A DNA stretch of 64,000 nucleotides from Glebionis coronaria (taxonomy: Eukaryota > Streptophyta > Magnoliopsida > Asterales > Asteraceae). The translations under genes were made by a program, and so were the position numbers. How positions within the stretch are numbered: the stretch's first letter is position 1; every line of letters begins with the position of its first letter. The stretch spans positions 204,534,271-204,598,270 of the forward strand of contig CM046875.1 in NCBI GenBank assembly GCA_025667525.1, given 5' to 3'. Of the stretch, positions 10,373 through 21,888 are shown piece by piece. Below the pieces are notes generated by a model. That model had not been told where the DNA came from, did no database searches, and worked only from the letters and a program-made list of their open reading frames with translations.

Positions 10373-12000
10373 ATTAAATCATGAAGCACGATGCCGGTGT
10401 CAAAGATCACATCCTCGTTGTCAGATGACAAACGAAAGGATAAAACTCCAACATAAATCTCCAAAAAGAGATGGTAGTCACAAATCACGATATGGATAAA
10501 GCATGCTCCCCGAGATAAACTCGCACCAAGATGATAGAAAAATCTTTCAATTATTGCATCGGTGAAAGGCCGAGATTTCCCTAAATCAACGATTCCGGGG
10601 TCGAATACCTCGTCCTCGTGAGAGAAAGGAATGGAAAACACGGTGTCGTCCCCCCATGCTAATCCATGATCATAGAAAGCAAATGGTAATGGTGGGATAA
10701 AAGTTTCATCTATAATGGAATCAACATTCTTAGCTTTAACGACCATTTCACCCTTAGAAATGTGATCAATCGGGTCATGGTACTCAATGTGAGACACATG
10801 AAAAACCCGCACATTAAGGTCAAAGTGGGTGGGAGGAGGACTTGGGATGAAATCATCATCAAGTAAATTCTCTAAAAAGAGAGCGTCCCCCTCTGGGTCA
10901 AATTCATCAACACCCGGTGGTATCGAATCATTAGAAGCAAGAAACATGTCAATCTCCTCCATAAGCGGATCACTATCCTCAACGGGAATAGTAGATGGAG
11001 AGAAAGACTTTCTAATAGGCTTAGAATTTAAAGTCACGATCTTAGAAATGAGAAGATAGACGTTTGATAATTTTTCACGAAGAATCACGTCTTCCACATC
11101 TAAATGAGTAAGTTCATCGGTGAACTTCTCAAGGATCGGAATAGTCAAATCAACCTCATTTCTCAGTGAAAATGGGTCTAAAGGAGCAAGTTCAAAGGTG
11201 AACCTCTCAAATATCGGATCACTATCAACCTCATTCCCGGATGAAAATGGGTGAAGAAGAGTAGGTTCATCGATAAACCCCTCAAAATCCGAATCGTGAA
11301 TGTCATCTTTATAAGAAAGTTCATCGGAGAACTCCTCATTAGAAAATTCATAAGAAGTTGAATCATTCTCAAAATCTTCAATTCCATCACAATTTTCATC
11401 ATTAGAATTGGAGAAAATCTCAAAACGATTGGAAGAAGTAGAGTCATCACAATGTGGCAAATCACACGTTTCATTGGAAATACCATCGAACTCTCTTGGG
11501 TTTTGGACAAGGATTTCAACACTAGACTTTATTACTTCGTTCGATTCCGTGTCCGGAATAGTGCTAAAATGCTCGTCCCCCTTGCTTAGAGAATTTTCGG
11601 GTTCCACAGTGGAAGAATCATGAATAGGAATGGTGATGTCATGAGAGATTTCCTCATCATCTAGAATTGGTGAATTCTCATGCTCCATAGCCGGCAAGAT
11701 ATGAAAAGGAAGTACGATTGCACTAGATGAAGGATGTAGAGCAATAAGATCTCTCAAAGTAATAGCACTATCCTTGTCATCGTCAATAAGAAGAGAACGC
11801 TCGAGTTCACGAGTGGCAAGATATTTTGCTTCCTCTTGAGCTTGTTCTTTCTTTCGAATTTCAATGCTTAATCCCTTATAATCTTGCAAAAGTTGTCTAA
11901 TCTTAATTTCACAATCTCTTTTAAATCCCTCATCAATTAGCTCTCTATGATTAATAACTAGGTTTTCTTTAAGTATGAAAATTTGTTCGTCTCGATTCAA
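10321..12000 (-). pseudogene. Acidic accessory protein of non-autonomous Athila-like element B, C-terminal part
   Basis: Function unknown. The open frame is a chimera: the first 18 residues come from the LTR of inserted element C, and the last 16 or so come from the Tekay LTR across a deletion junction. The middle, about 520 residues, belongs to B. It starts with a charged, probably helical stretch (IEIRKKEQAQEEAKYL), then is strongly acidic. Two motifs recur in element C: VILREKLxNVxLLIxKI (about residues 303-320) and MEEIDMF...PPGVDEFDPEGDALF...NLLDDDF (about 346-383). FDPGI/FDTGI motifs lie near 465 and 530. No protease, RT or integrase is seen. I recall similar proteins annotated in Asteraceae genomes; not checked. 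Confidence 0.6.
11947..11951. repeat. Target site duplication of element C (left copy)
   Basis: ATGAT here and again at 19911-19915 directly flank the two LTR edges of C. This fixes the LTR ends as TAATAAC...TTATTA on the plus strand. Confidence 0.88.
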
Positions 12001-14030
12001 TTCGAATTGATTTCCGGTTCAAAGTGCGACTCAGTCGTTCTTGGTGGAAAAATAAAATGGTTTGGTTATCTATTCTACTAAAAAGGTAAATGCGCAAAAT
12101 AATAACAATAAGCAAAAAGCGATTAACTAATAAAAACAAAACAATATAAATAAGAAAACGTGAAATTAAAACAAAACAATTAATAAAAATAAATCTAAAA
12201 GACGAAATTAACTATCGATTCTATAATAAAGTTTACTTAATGAAAAAGGAGAGAATAAAACTAAAATGATACTTTAAAGCTAAACGAGGCAAGACCTAAA
12301 GCGGGTACTAAATAAAAGATAAAACTTAAACTTTACAAGAAAATATTAATTTTAAAATTAGACGAAAAATTCAACTAAAAATACGTAACGTTCAAAATTA
12401 AAAACGGAACAACTTTCAGATAAAAGTAAACAATTGCGGAACAATACAGATAAATAAACAAGCTAGCAGGCAGGCAGCTGGAAGCAGCCAGGCTAGCTGC
12501 TGAAAATGGCACCAAAATGGAAGCAAGCTTCCAAGCAGCCATGTCAAATTTATCTACAGTACATTTCGGAGATTCAATTATTTCAGAATAATCAGAAAAG
12601 CTACAGTTTATTTCGGAGATAAAATTTCTTCGGAATAGTTGTTATTTCGGAATAAACATTTTTTCGGAAAAACAAGTTTTTCGGAATAATCACATTTCAG
12701 AACTTTTAACTTTTTCGGAATAATTGTTTTTTCGGAATATTGATTTCTTCGGAAAAATAGCTTTTCAGAAAAAGAAAAATCTTCGGAATAACAGTAAATT
12801 CAGAGAAAATAAAAATTTCGGAAAAATGACTTTTTCGGAATAATTGGTTCTCAGAAAAATGAAAAATTTCGGAATAATTAACCCTAATCCGAAAAAATGA
12901 AAAATCAGATACAGTACTATTAAAAATCAGAAAATAAGCCACGAATAAGCTAAAATTAAATAAGCAATCTACCAAAACTTAATCTAAAACACTTTTAAGA
13001 AAAACTAATTAAACCACAAATTAAAAACTTGAAAAATACTAATAAATCTAAAAATTAAAAATCAACTTTTTATAAAATAAACTAATAAGCACTTATCTAA
13101 AAACTTAACCAAATTGATTTTTAGAAAAAGATAATAAGCAAAAATTTAAAAACTTTTAAAAACACTAAATAATAAAAATATTTAAAAACAACTTTTTATA
13201 AAAATTAACTAATAAGCACTTAATTAAAAATAAGAAAATTAACACAATAAGCACTAAAACACTATAAGCTATAAAAATCAAACAAATAAAAACCAATAAG
13301 CACAATCAATCAAAAGCATCAATAAATCAATAAACATCAAGATAAGCAACTACAAGATCATCTAAATAAACACAAAATTAATAATAATAAAGAAAGGAAG
13401 AATGAGAATGATTAACTGAAAAGCTTGATTAAGATAAAGATTAAGATCTAATACAAGATTAATGAAAAAGATTAAAACATGAAATAAAAGCAAGAGAGAG
13501 AAAATGAAAACTAGAGAGAGAAAGTAAATCTACACTACTCCTAATCTAAACTAACTAACCACCTCCTAATGACACATTAGGAGGGTATTTATAGGAGGAG
13601 TAAAATGTTGGTGCTTTCTTCCTTCTTTCTTCTTGTCTCGACTCGATTTAAATTCTTTGTCTTTCTCAACGTCGTCTCGGGATTTGTCGATATAATTTGA
13701 ACTCGTCTTATAATTTTCTTCTTTAATTAGACTTGGTTCTTCGACTTCATTAAAATTCCATCTTTGGACTTTTTTTTCGATAAATCTTCAGAATAGGCCT
13801 TGGACTTCCGTTCTTTTTGCACTCTTGATCTTTTGACTTCGTCTTTTCTCGTTTTATTCGATAAAAACTCGTGATAGCCCGTATTTTCTCCCTTTTTCAT
13901 ATTTTTATCCTGAAACACAATAAAAACACAAACCACTCATAATTCCGACTTTTACGAAATAAAATACATGTTTTGGTCTTGTTATTATTGGAAATAAGTG
14001 GTAAAATGATAAGTGTTTTCACACTTATTA
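11952..14030 (-). repeat. 3' LTR of element C
   Basis: Direct repeat of 17750-19910. Ends are TAATAAC on the left and CACTTATTA on the right (plus strand). Contains a terminal hairpin 14009-14028, a TATA box on the minus strand near 13588 (CTATAAATACCC), an array of TTCGGAAT-like motifs 12560-12900, and AATAAGC motifs (GCTTATT in the sense direction). It lacks about 80 bp present in the other copy (around 17992-18071). Confidence 0.88.
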
Positions 14031-14044
14031 AATCCCCTACACTT
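14031..14044 (-). other. Polypurine tract of element C
   Basis: AAGTGTAGGGGATT on the minus strand, immediately before the LTR start; identical to that of element A at 6942-6955. Confidence 0.75.
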
Positions 14045-16064
14045 AACCATTGCAATGCCCTCATCCAATGCATTAGTTACAAAGAAAGATTTACATTTTT
14101 CATCATAATTAACCCACCTTGGCCTTTATTAAACATAAGACATAATTAAAGAAAGAAAAACAAATTAAGAGATTAAAGACTTACATTAGGGTTTTGGATT
14201 GTCATGAATATTTATCACCCTCAAGTTTCACGTTCTCCATACCAAGCTTAAAAACGAGATCATTGTTATTATAAGTTAGCAAACTAACACGAACTCATGT
14301 GGCCCAATTATTCACTTAGACTCCCTTATTCCTAGGGGTATCTCTTATATTTTATTTTTGTCTTGAATGATCACGAGGATGCATTGTTTGACTTATTTCG
14401 ATAATTATTTAAGCTGAAAATAAAGTGGGACGATTTAATCAATAGTTAGCTAAAGGACAAAATATTTTAAAACTGCTTCTCGGGACCTCATAAAGTTCAT
14501 ATCTTGGCATAACTCGCTTCACGATTTGAGACCTTTCTCGGACCGATATTTGGCAGCGAATTCATACTTCAAATCTTTGAGAGACGATCTTGAAATTATG
14601 GTCTTCTCTTCATAATAGGAATTTCTTCACTTGAAGTTTTAAGATATTCTTCATACTTGGACCACGACTTCTTCATTTTTCTCCAATCTTTATTTTGGAC
14701 TTGATATACAACGATCCGCCTCCTTTTAGGACTTGGATCTATTTATCCTCATACCTTGCTAGGGTCTTTTCGGATAGACTTCTCCATGATCTTTACGGGA
14801 GTTTTTGCTTTTCGTCGTGTGTCTCGATCCTTCATATTGATTTTTGATAAATGATTCTTCACATCACTTGGGATCTTTAGCAACAAAATGTAGCCCTCAT
14901 GCCTTGTTAGGGCCTTTTCGGACTCCCCAATCTTCGCATCCCGCTTCAATAAGTTATCCCTTGGCTATGAACTCTAATTAATACCGAGCAACTTTTAAAC
15001 GATCTTGTCCTAGAAGCTAAGTAACTTTTCAAATCGTACAACCTTATTTATTGCAGATAAATTTATTAGCAAGCGATGGGAGAATAAGCTTATAATCAAC
15101 TCACATAAATTCACGAAAGAATACCAAACTTATAACTGACTCTATCATCTCTCGTTCTTCGCAGTTTAAAATCTCAAGAAATGAGATTCGTGGATGCTTA
15201 GCCAATTAAATCAAAGTTTTGGGTTTTCGAGTCATCTATAGGATCTTGCAAATTCTTAGACTTTTTCAAGTTTAGAATTCGCATTTTAAAGTTCCCTTGA
15301 TAAATGACTCTCTAGGATCAATTATAGGAACTTGCGAAAAGTTCTTGTTCTTAACTCGTAAGAGTTAAGACTTTCGCGTTTTAAAGTTCCCTATATAAAA
15401 GCCTATCAAAACTTGACTTAAACACGTTAAGGATACTAGCTATAGTAAACTTAGATAAGTAAACTCGGGTTGAGTCAAAATATTCACGACTTTGAAAAAT
15501 TTAAAACCACTTTATTGAAAATTTATTCTAGCAAAGAAAGTAAATAACGATAACAAAGGAAAAACTACGATACAACTAGGCCAAAATAGATTAAATTTTT
15601 GAAAAATGTCGAAAAATCAAATTTTCCAGATAAAATGAGGACAAATACAAAAGCCCACTTAACTTCGATAGAAGTCCCCCCTACACTTAATATAAACATT
15701 GTCCTCAATGTTTAAGCATATGGGAGTAAACTCCCCTACACTTAGGACATTGTGCACGTTGTTTAAATCTTGCTAAGGGAGAGACAACTAAAGTGATTCC
15801 TATTTTAATATTGGAAAATATAAAATAGAGAATCAAAAGAGTTTAAGATAGAACCGGGAAGACGGGCACGGTTCGTCAAAAGTCATCAAGAATGTATCTT
15901 TGAAAGCTCGAATCCCTGCACATGATAAGAAAGAAAACAACAAACACATACGAGGGTCTTCCCCTACACTTATTATAAAAACAGATAAAGATAGATAATT
16001 GGGTTGCCTCCCAAAAAGCGCTTGTTTTTGTTAACCGAGTCACGAGCCTGAGATCGTCCCCGAA
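14045..16064 (-). other. Non-coding 3' region of element C
   Basis: No credible ORF. Roughly 14260-15480 is strongly similar to 31100-32400 of element E (for example GATATACAACGATCCGCCTC at about 14704 in C and 31570 in E) and in shorter blocks to A. G-tracts on the minus strand lie at 15961-15971, 15733-15743 and 15676-15688, with spacing almost equal to that in A. Confidence 0.7.
15676..15743 (-). other. Twin G-tract and hairpin module, element C
   Basis: Minus-strand AAGTGTAGGGG tracts at 15733-15743 and 15676-15688 flank a perfect 7-bp hairpin AACATTG-AGGA-CAATGTT at 15695-15712. Confidence 0.62.
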
Positions 16065-16583
16065 TTAAATGGTCCATGGGGAAGCCTCGAATGAAATACC
16101 AGGATCAAAGACCTTGGCCTCGTTCCCGGAGGAAAATACAACATGGGAGGTTGAAGGATAAGTCTTAAAAGGTAGAAAAGTCCTCTCAACATACGAACAG
16201 TATGTGAGATCATGATCCACGGGAGGTAGGGTGGGTAAATGAATCAAAATGTCATCCCCAAAAGACATATGATTATCATTGAGCGACAAAGCCGTAAAGG
16301 TGTCAATCATGGAATAGTCAATGTCACCCCCCGGGTCAAAGCACTCATCCTCGGTAATGGTTTCTAAAGGCTGAGATAAAAGGTGCTCGGGAGGGGGACT
16401 TGGGACAATATCTTCATGCAGCAAATTGTCAAAAAGAATATCCCCCTCCGTGTCATCATCATCAATACCCGGAGGTATTGAGAGAATGTCGATTTCCTCC
16501 ATAGCTGTATCATTATTCTCAACTGAAGTAATAGATGGAGTTAAAGACTCAGAAATAGGAGCAGAACGCTTCAATTTTATCAA
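16065..16583 (-). pseudogene. Accessory protein of element C, C-terminal part
   Basis: Frame-shifted continuation of the ORF at 16549-17553; the shift lies near 16570, just after the LLIDKIEAF motif. It carries the motif AMEEIDILSIPPGIDDDD followed by GDILFDNLLHEDIVPSPPP, shared with element B, and ends with an EAKVFDPGI motif, also shared with B. It is acidic and Pro-rich with no known domain. Function unknown. Conservation of the motif order between B and C argues that this was once a protein under selection, not a chance ORF. Confidence 0.6.
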
Positions 16584-17553
16584 TTAGAAGATGAACTTTC
16601 AGTAATTTTTCGGGAAGAATAACGTCTTCCACCTCATCTACAAGACCAAGTTTAGAGGTGAACTTCTCGTAAGACGGAGAGAATAAATCAACGTCGCCTT
16701 CATCGCCTAGAGGAGAAGGAGAAATTTCAAAAGTGAAATTCTCATAGCATGGAGAAAAATCATCATCATTAAGAGCGACCTCTTCCGTAGGCTCCACAAA
16801 AGTCGGCACATCACAAACCTCATCAAAGAATTTATCAAGACCAAAATCACTAATCTCACTCGATGTATCACTATCCTTAGACGCATTAGGGATATCAAGA
16901 GTAGGAGTAGTAATCTCAGAAGATGGGTTGAGATCATAGATATCATCCTCGTCATCATCATAAAAGTAGTATGGACGCACAAGAGGAGGAGTATAATCAC
17001 TAAGATTAGATACTTGTTCTTGTTGTTGTCGCTTTTCCTCCTCCCTTGCTTCGCGTATGCTAGCTAATTCTTGTTGAACGTATTCAAGCCACATTCCAAC
17101 AAAAGGTTGATGATCGATGGTGTATTGTGGGGGCTCAAAATTGTGAAAACCAGAATTATAGCACGGATGTGGCTCATAGTAGTTCAACGGTTGAGAAGAA
17201 TTAGAACACGGATTTGGTTCATAATAATCCATCGGTGAAGAAAAATAAGGACACGGATTTGGCTCATAATAATTCATTGGCTGACAATAAGAAGTATCGT
17301 GAGGGCCCCCACAATGATTGCAACACCCCCGTGCATTTTGTTGATATGGATCGTCATATATGGGAGAGGGTGAAATAGTGTCATTAGAAGAGAAGAATGA
17401 ATTGAAGTATGAATTGATCGAATTGCACGATAGACAACGGCCAAATTCGTAATTAGGGATATCCATTCCACACCGTCCGCATGAACACCATTGACTACCA
17501 GAAGATGGTCTTCCACACCCTACATAGTCAACAAACGAATCCATTAAGAACAA
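16549..17553 (-). pseudogene. Cys-rich/acidic accessory protein of element C, N-terminal part
   Basis: First ORF after the primer site, so it occupies the gag position, but no Retrotrans_gag fold is recognisable. Residues about 11-45 hold Cys pairs (VGCGRP, WCSCGRCG, CLSC) like a zinc-binding domain; about 76-90 has CCNHCGGPHDTSYC, a CX2CX3HX4C knuckle as in Athila Gag. Three near-tandem repeats of xYYEPNPC follow (about 92-131), then a likely coiled coil (about 155-180, Gln/Glu-rich), then an acidic tail with VILPEKLLKVHLLIDKI. The Met at 17553 is near the leader; MDSF three residues in is an alternative start, and element B also has a Met at this place (MNSF). Function unknown; nucleic-acid binding is inferred from the knuckle. 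Confidence 0.62.
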
Positions 17554-17730
17554 TAGATAAGCAAGAAGAATATTTTTGGTGCAAAACTTTCGAAAAAGAA
17601 ATGCTTTTTATGATTTTTTAATTGTTTTTGGGATTTTTGAAAATTTTTGGCAAGAAAATAACGTTCAAAAGTGAACGCATCCCAAAATCCAACGCGTCTC
17701 TCACTAAAAACCGTTAATCTTCACGAAAAG

Positions 17731-17747
17731 AGCCGGCAACGGCGCCA
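17731..17747 (-). other. Primer binding site of element C (tRNA-Asp type)
   Basis: Minus-strand TGGCGCCGTTGCCGGCT, two nucleotides from the LTR edge. It is complementary to a tRNA-Asp 3' end, as usual in Athila. The leader to the ORF is only about 180 nt, far shorter than in B and E. Confidence 0.78.
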
Positions 17748-17749
17748 TT

Positions 17750-19910
17750 TAATAACTAGGTTTTCTAGAAGTATGAAAATTTGTTCGCCTGGATTCAATT
17801 CGAATTGATTTCCGGTTCCAAGTGCGACTCAGTCGTTCTTGGTGGAAAAATAAAATGTTTTGGTTATCTATTCTACTAAAAAAGTAAATGCGCAAAATAA
17901 TAACTATAAGCTAAAAGAGATTAACTAATAAAAACAAAACAATATAAATAATAAAACGTGAAATTAAAACGAAACAATTCATAAAAATAAATACAATCCA
18001 TGAAAACATGCACGTTATCATGGATCATCCCACAAATATTAACAATTAAATCTCTAAGGATCGTAACCATATCTAAAAGACGAAATTAACTATCGATTCT
18101 ATAATAAAGTTTACTTAATGAAAAAGGAGAGAATAAAACTAAAATGGTACTTTAAAGCTAAACGAGGCAAAACCTAAAGCGGGTACTAAATAAAAGATAA
18201 GACTTAAACTTTACGAAAAAATATTAATTTTAAAATTAGACGAAAAATTCAACTAAAAATACGTAACTTTCAAAATTAAAAACGGAACAACTTTCAGATA
18301 AAACTAAACAATTATGGAACAATACTGATAAATAAACAAGCTAGCAGGCAGGTAGCTGGAAGCAGCCAGGCTGGCTGCTGAAAATGGCGCCAAAATGGAA
18401 GAAGCAGCCATGTCAAATTTATCTACAGTACATTTCGGAGATTCAGTTATTTCAGAATAATCAGAAAAGCTACAGTATATTTCGGAGATAAAATTTCTTC
18501 GGAATAGTTGTTATTTCAGAATAAATTTCGGAATAAACATTTTTTCGGAAAAACAAGTTTTTCGGAATAATCACATTTCAGAACTTTTAACTTTTCCGGA
18601 ATAATTGTTTTTCCAGAATATTGATTTCTTCGGAAAATAGCTTTTTCAGAAAAAGAAAAATCTTCGGAATAACAATAAATTCAGAGAAAATAAAAATTTC
18701 GGAAAAATGACTTTTTCGGAATAATTGGTTTTCAGAAAAATGACAAATTTCGGAATAATTAACCCTAATCCGAAAAAGTGAAAAATCAGATACAATACTA
18801 TTAAAAATCAAAAAATAAGCCACGAATAAGCTAAAATTAAATAAGCAATCTACCAAAACTTAATCTGAAACACTTTTAAGAAAAACTAATTACACCACAA
18901 ATTAAAAACTTGAAAAATACTAATAAATCTAAAAATTAAAAATCAACTTTTTATAAAATAAACTAATAAGCACTTATCTAAAAACTTAACCAAATTGATT
19001 TTTAGAAAAAGCTAATAAGCCTAAATTTATTAACTTTTAAAAACACTAAATAATAAAAATATTTAAAAACAAATTTTTATAAAAATTAACTAATAAGCAC
19101 TTAATTAAAAATAAGAAAATTAACACAATAAACACTAAAACACTATAAGCTATAAAAATTAAACAAATAAAAACCAATAGGCACAATCAATCAAAAGCAT
19201 CAATAAATCAATAAACATCAAGATTAAGCAACTACAAGATCATCTAAATCAACACAAAATTAATAATAATAAAGAAAGGAAGAATGAGAATGATTAATTG
19301 AAAAGCTTGATTAAGATAAAGATTAAGATCTAATACAAGATTAATGAAAAAGATTAAAACATGAAATAAAAGCTAGAGAGAGAAACTAAAACTAGAGAGA
19401 GAAAGTAAATCTACACTACTCCTAATCTAAACTAACTAACCACCTCCCAATGACACATTAGGAGGGTATTTATAGGAGGAGTAAAATGTTGGTGCTTTCT
19501 TCCTTCTTTCTTCTTGTCTCGACTCGATTTAAATTATTTGTCTTTCTCGACGTCGTCTCGGGATTTGTCGATATAATTTGAACTCGTCTTATAATTTTCT
19601 TCTTTAATTAGACTTGGTTCTTTGACTTCATTAAACTTCCGTCTTTGGACTTTTTCTTCGACAAATATTCAGAATAGGCCTTCGACTTCCGTTCTTTTTG
19701 CACTCTTGATCTGTTGACTTCGTCTTTTCTTGTTTTCTTCGATAAAAACTCGTGATAGCCCTGTTTTCTCCCTTTTTTATATTTTTATCCTGAAACACAA
19801 TAAAAACACAAACCATGCATAATTCCGACTTTTACGACATAAAATACACGTTTTGGTCTTGTTATTATTGGAAATAAGTGGTAAAAGGATAAGTGTTTTC
19901 ACACTTATTA
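17750..19910 (-). repeat. 5' LTR of element C
   Basis: Direct repeat of 11952-14030 with scattered substitutions and one block of about 80 bp not found in the other copy. TATA box on the minus strand near 19468, terminal hairpin 19889-19908, TTCGGAAT motif array 18430-18780. Right edge abuts target duplication 19911-19915. Confidence 0.88.
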
Positions 19911-20618
19911 ATGATACCTTCGACTTCCCAAATCATTAGTTATATCATTAATCTCTTGATTAATTTGTCTCTTTTCAAGCAACATATCTTCAATGCTTTT
20001 TTCAACAACATCAACATTTCTTTGATTCATTATTTGTTGGAACATCGTTTCAAGTCGTTTAAAATTCTCACTCACGAGAGAAAATTATGAGGATTGGTCA
20101 ATACCGGAGGGAATAGAATTATAGCAAGGAATAGGCTCATAAAAAAAGTTATCTCTCGGTTGACAACAAAAACTCTCGTGAGGACCTCCACAATACTCAC
20201 AAGAAAGATGTTGTTGTGATAAACTCGGTAAATCTTGTGGATAACAATTATCATTAAAGTTTTCATTGTAGATCGGTTCTTGCTCGTAATTAAGCGAGAA
20301 TCGATGCGAACAATTAATTCCTAAATGAGAATTATTTCCACAAAACTCACACGAGGGTGTCTCGTATGTGGGGTGTGGAGGTGGATTGAAATCGAGGGGA
20401 TTATTCGAAAAATTCGGATTTCTACATGAATTAATTTCATTGCAACAAGGACAAAATCCAACTCGTATATCATGACGTAAATCATTTCCACAACGCTCAC
20501 ACGTGCACCACCGACATGGTAAAAGACCAGATAACGGTTCTCCACACCCTACACAATTGATGAAGGAATTCATGGAAGAATTAAAAATTGGAGGGTGAGG
20601 AGAAAAAGAATTAAACAT
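19911..20618 (-). pseudogene. Cys-rich accessory protein of element B, N-terminal part
   Basis: The open frame 20085-20618 (177 aa) starts MFNSF and is related to the N-terminus of the element C protein. VGCGEP then CRWCTCERCG and CPCC repeat the Cys pattern; CEFCGNNSHLGINC (CX2CX4HX4C) and CEYCGGPHESFCC (CX2CX3HX4C) are two knuckles. A stop at 20085 is followed, in another frame, by a helical, charged stretch (FKRLETMFQQIMNQRN) running into element C at 19911. The protein would continue on the far side of C at 11946. The gene is thus broken by a frameshift and by the insertion of C. Confidence 0.6.
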
Positions 20619-21218
20619 GATAGAGGATTAAGAAGATTATTTTTGCTATTTTTCATAAATCAATCAAAGATTGACAAAAACAAGGAATAAGGATAATTAC
20701 TATGGAAGTAAATTACCCTCGGTCGACTTTGAAACGATAGGTGAAAACCTAAACGTCTCGAGGTTCAATAAGTAAACTACAAAAATAAGGTATAATACTA
20801 CTTGAGTTGGCAAACCAATAATCGGTCGCCCCTCTCAATATACGCACAAGCAAGCGGGGAAACGAGGTGGCACAAAGCACTTAAAAACCTTTTTACTTAG
20901 ACGGCCTTTTATAGCTCGTCGCCTTATACCCACCTTATAGTTTGTATAAATCGAGTTCAAACTTCTTATTAGTATTTATCTATTTTGCCTTTTTTTCGTT
21001 TTGGATTCGAATACAATAGCTAGGTGATGAAATCCCAACTAAGGTCTTATTTGGAAGTAGGTTAATTTATTGTTCTACGTAATATAATATATTAATCACA
21101 AAAAACACGAAAAACGATACATACTATAATAATAGAAAAATAACAAAACTTTCCGAGGACGGAAAGGGTATTCAAATCAACGTTCAACAAATCTCACAAA
21201 GGCGTATCGTACACAAGA
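20619..21218 (-). other. Leader of element B, shared with element E
   Basis: Untranslated leader between primer site and ORF. The part 20820-21060 matches element E 39000-39240 in order: AAGCAAGCGGGGAAAC, AAAGCACTTAA, CCTTATACCCACCTTATAG, TAGTATTTATCTATTTT, GATGAAATCCCAA. No ORF. A packaging or dimerisation role is inference. Confidence 0.65.
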
Positions 21219-21236
21219 TCCCCGGCAGCGGCGCCA
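21219..21236 (-). other. Primer binding site of element B (tRNA-Asp)
   Basis: Minus-strand TGGCGCCGCTGCCGGGGA, the same as in element E, seven nucleotides inside the LTR edge. Confidence 0.8.
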
Positions 21237-21888
21237 AAATTTTTGATGTGTCGTGGATAGTATATGTTAATTAAGATACGTTATAGGGTAAATTAGAAAA
21301 TTACCTTTAGTAAAAAGTAATAGACTAAAATTACCAAAGACGGAGTTAATTAATCACGATGATGAACCAAGTTCGTTGTACACGAAGATCAAGTGAATTT
21401 GAGACGTTTTGTTTCGATTTGGACAATTGATTTGAATTGGTTTCGGTTTTTAATCTAAAATTAATCCTACAAATTAAACCTCAGTGCATTAATCGTTCCC
21501 CACTATTTTTATCTAAAAACAATTATTTAAAATTAACACTACTTAAAAACTTAAACTATTTAACAATTCAAGTTATTAAAAACTTATTTAATTAAAATAC
21601 TTTTACACTATTTTAAAAATCTATTTATGAAACCATAATATTTAAAATCTAAATTAATTAAAATCTAATTATTGTTTAAAAACTAATTTTTACCAACTAA
21701 TTTAATTTCTAAAAATTAATAAAACATTTTTTATTTGTTTTTATTTATTATTAACTTTATAAAAGAAATTAAAAAGAAATAAATTTAATTAAAATTACAA
21801 CTATTTATTTAAACAAAATAAAAAAACTGGCAGCCTAATATTATACTATATTAATTTAAAAAGCTAGACTAAAACACAAAAGGAGGCA

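Larger units (their letters stand above)
11952..19910 (-). mobile_element. Element C: non-autonomous Athila-like retrotransposon, full length
   Basis: Complete minus-strand element of about 8 kb with two LTRs, tRNA-Asp-type primer site (17731-17747), one accessory ORF broken by a frameshift, a 2-kb non-coding 3' region, a polypurine tract (14031-14044) and a 5-bp duplication ATGAT. It inserted into the ORF of element B. No pol is present. Its LTR is of the same family as those of A and G, and its 3' non-coding region resembles both A and E, so an A-like autonomous partner is a reasonable inference. Confidence 0.9.

Noticed and set aside
12540..12960. Possible CRISPR-like array of TTCGGAATAA motifs
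   Set aside because: Units are too short and irregular, spacers are not unique sequences of fixed length, and the context is a plant LTR.
12706..12975. 89-codon frame repeated at 18587-18856
   Set aside because: Produced by the TTCGGAAT motif array in the LTRs of C; repetitive Phe/Ser/Glu product, no domain.
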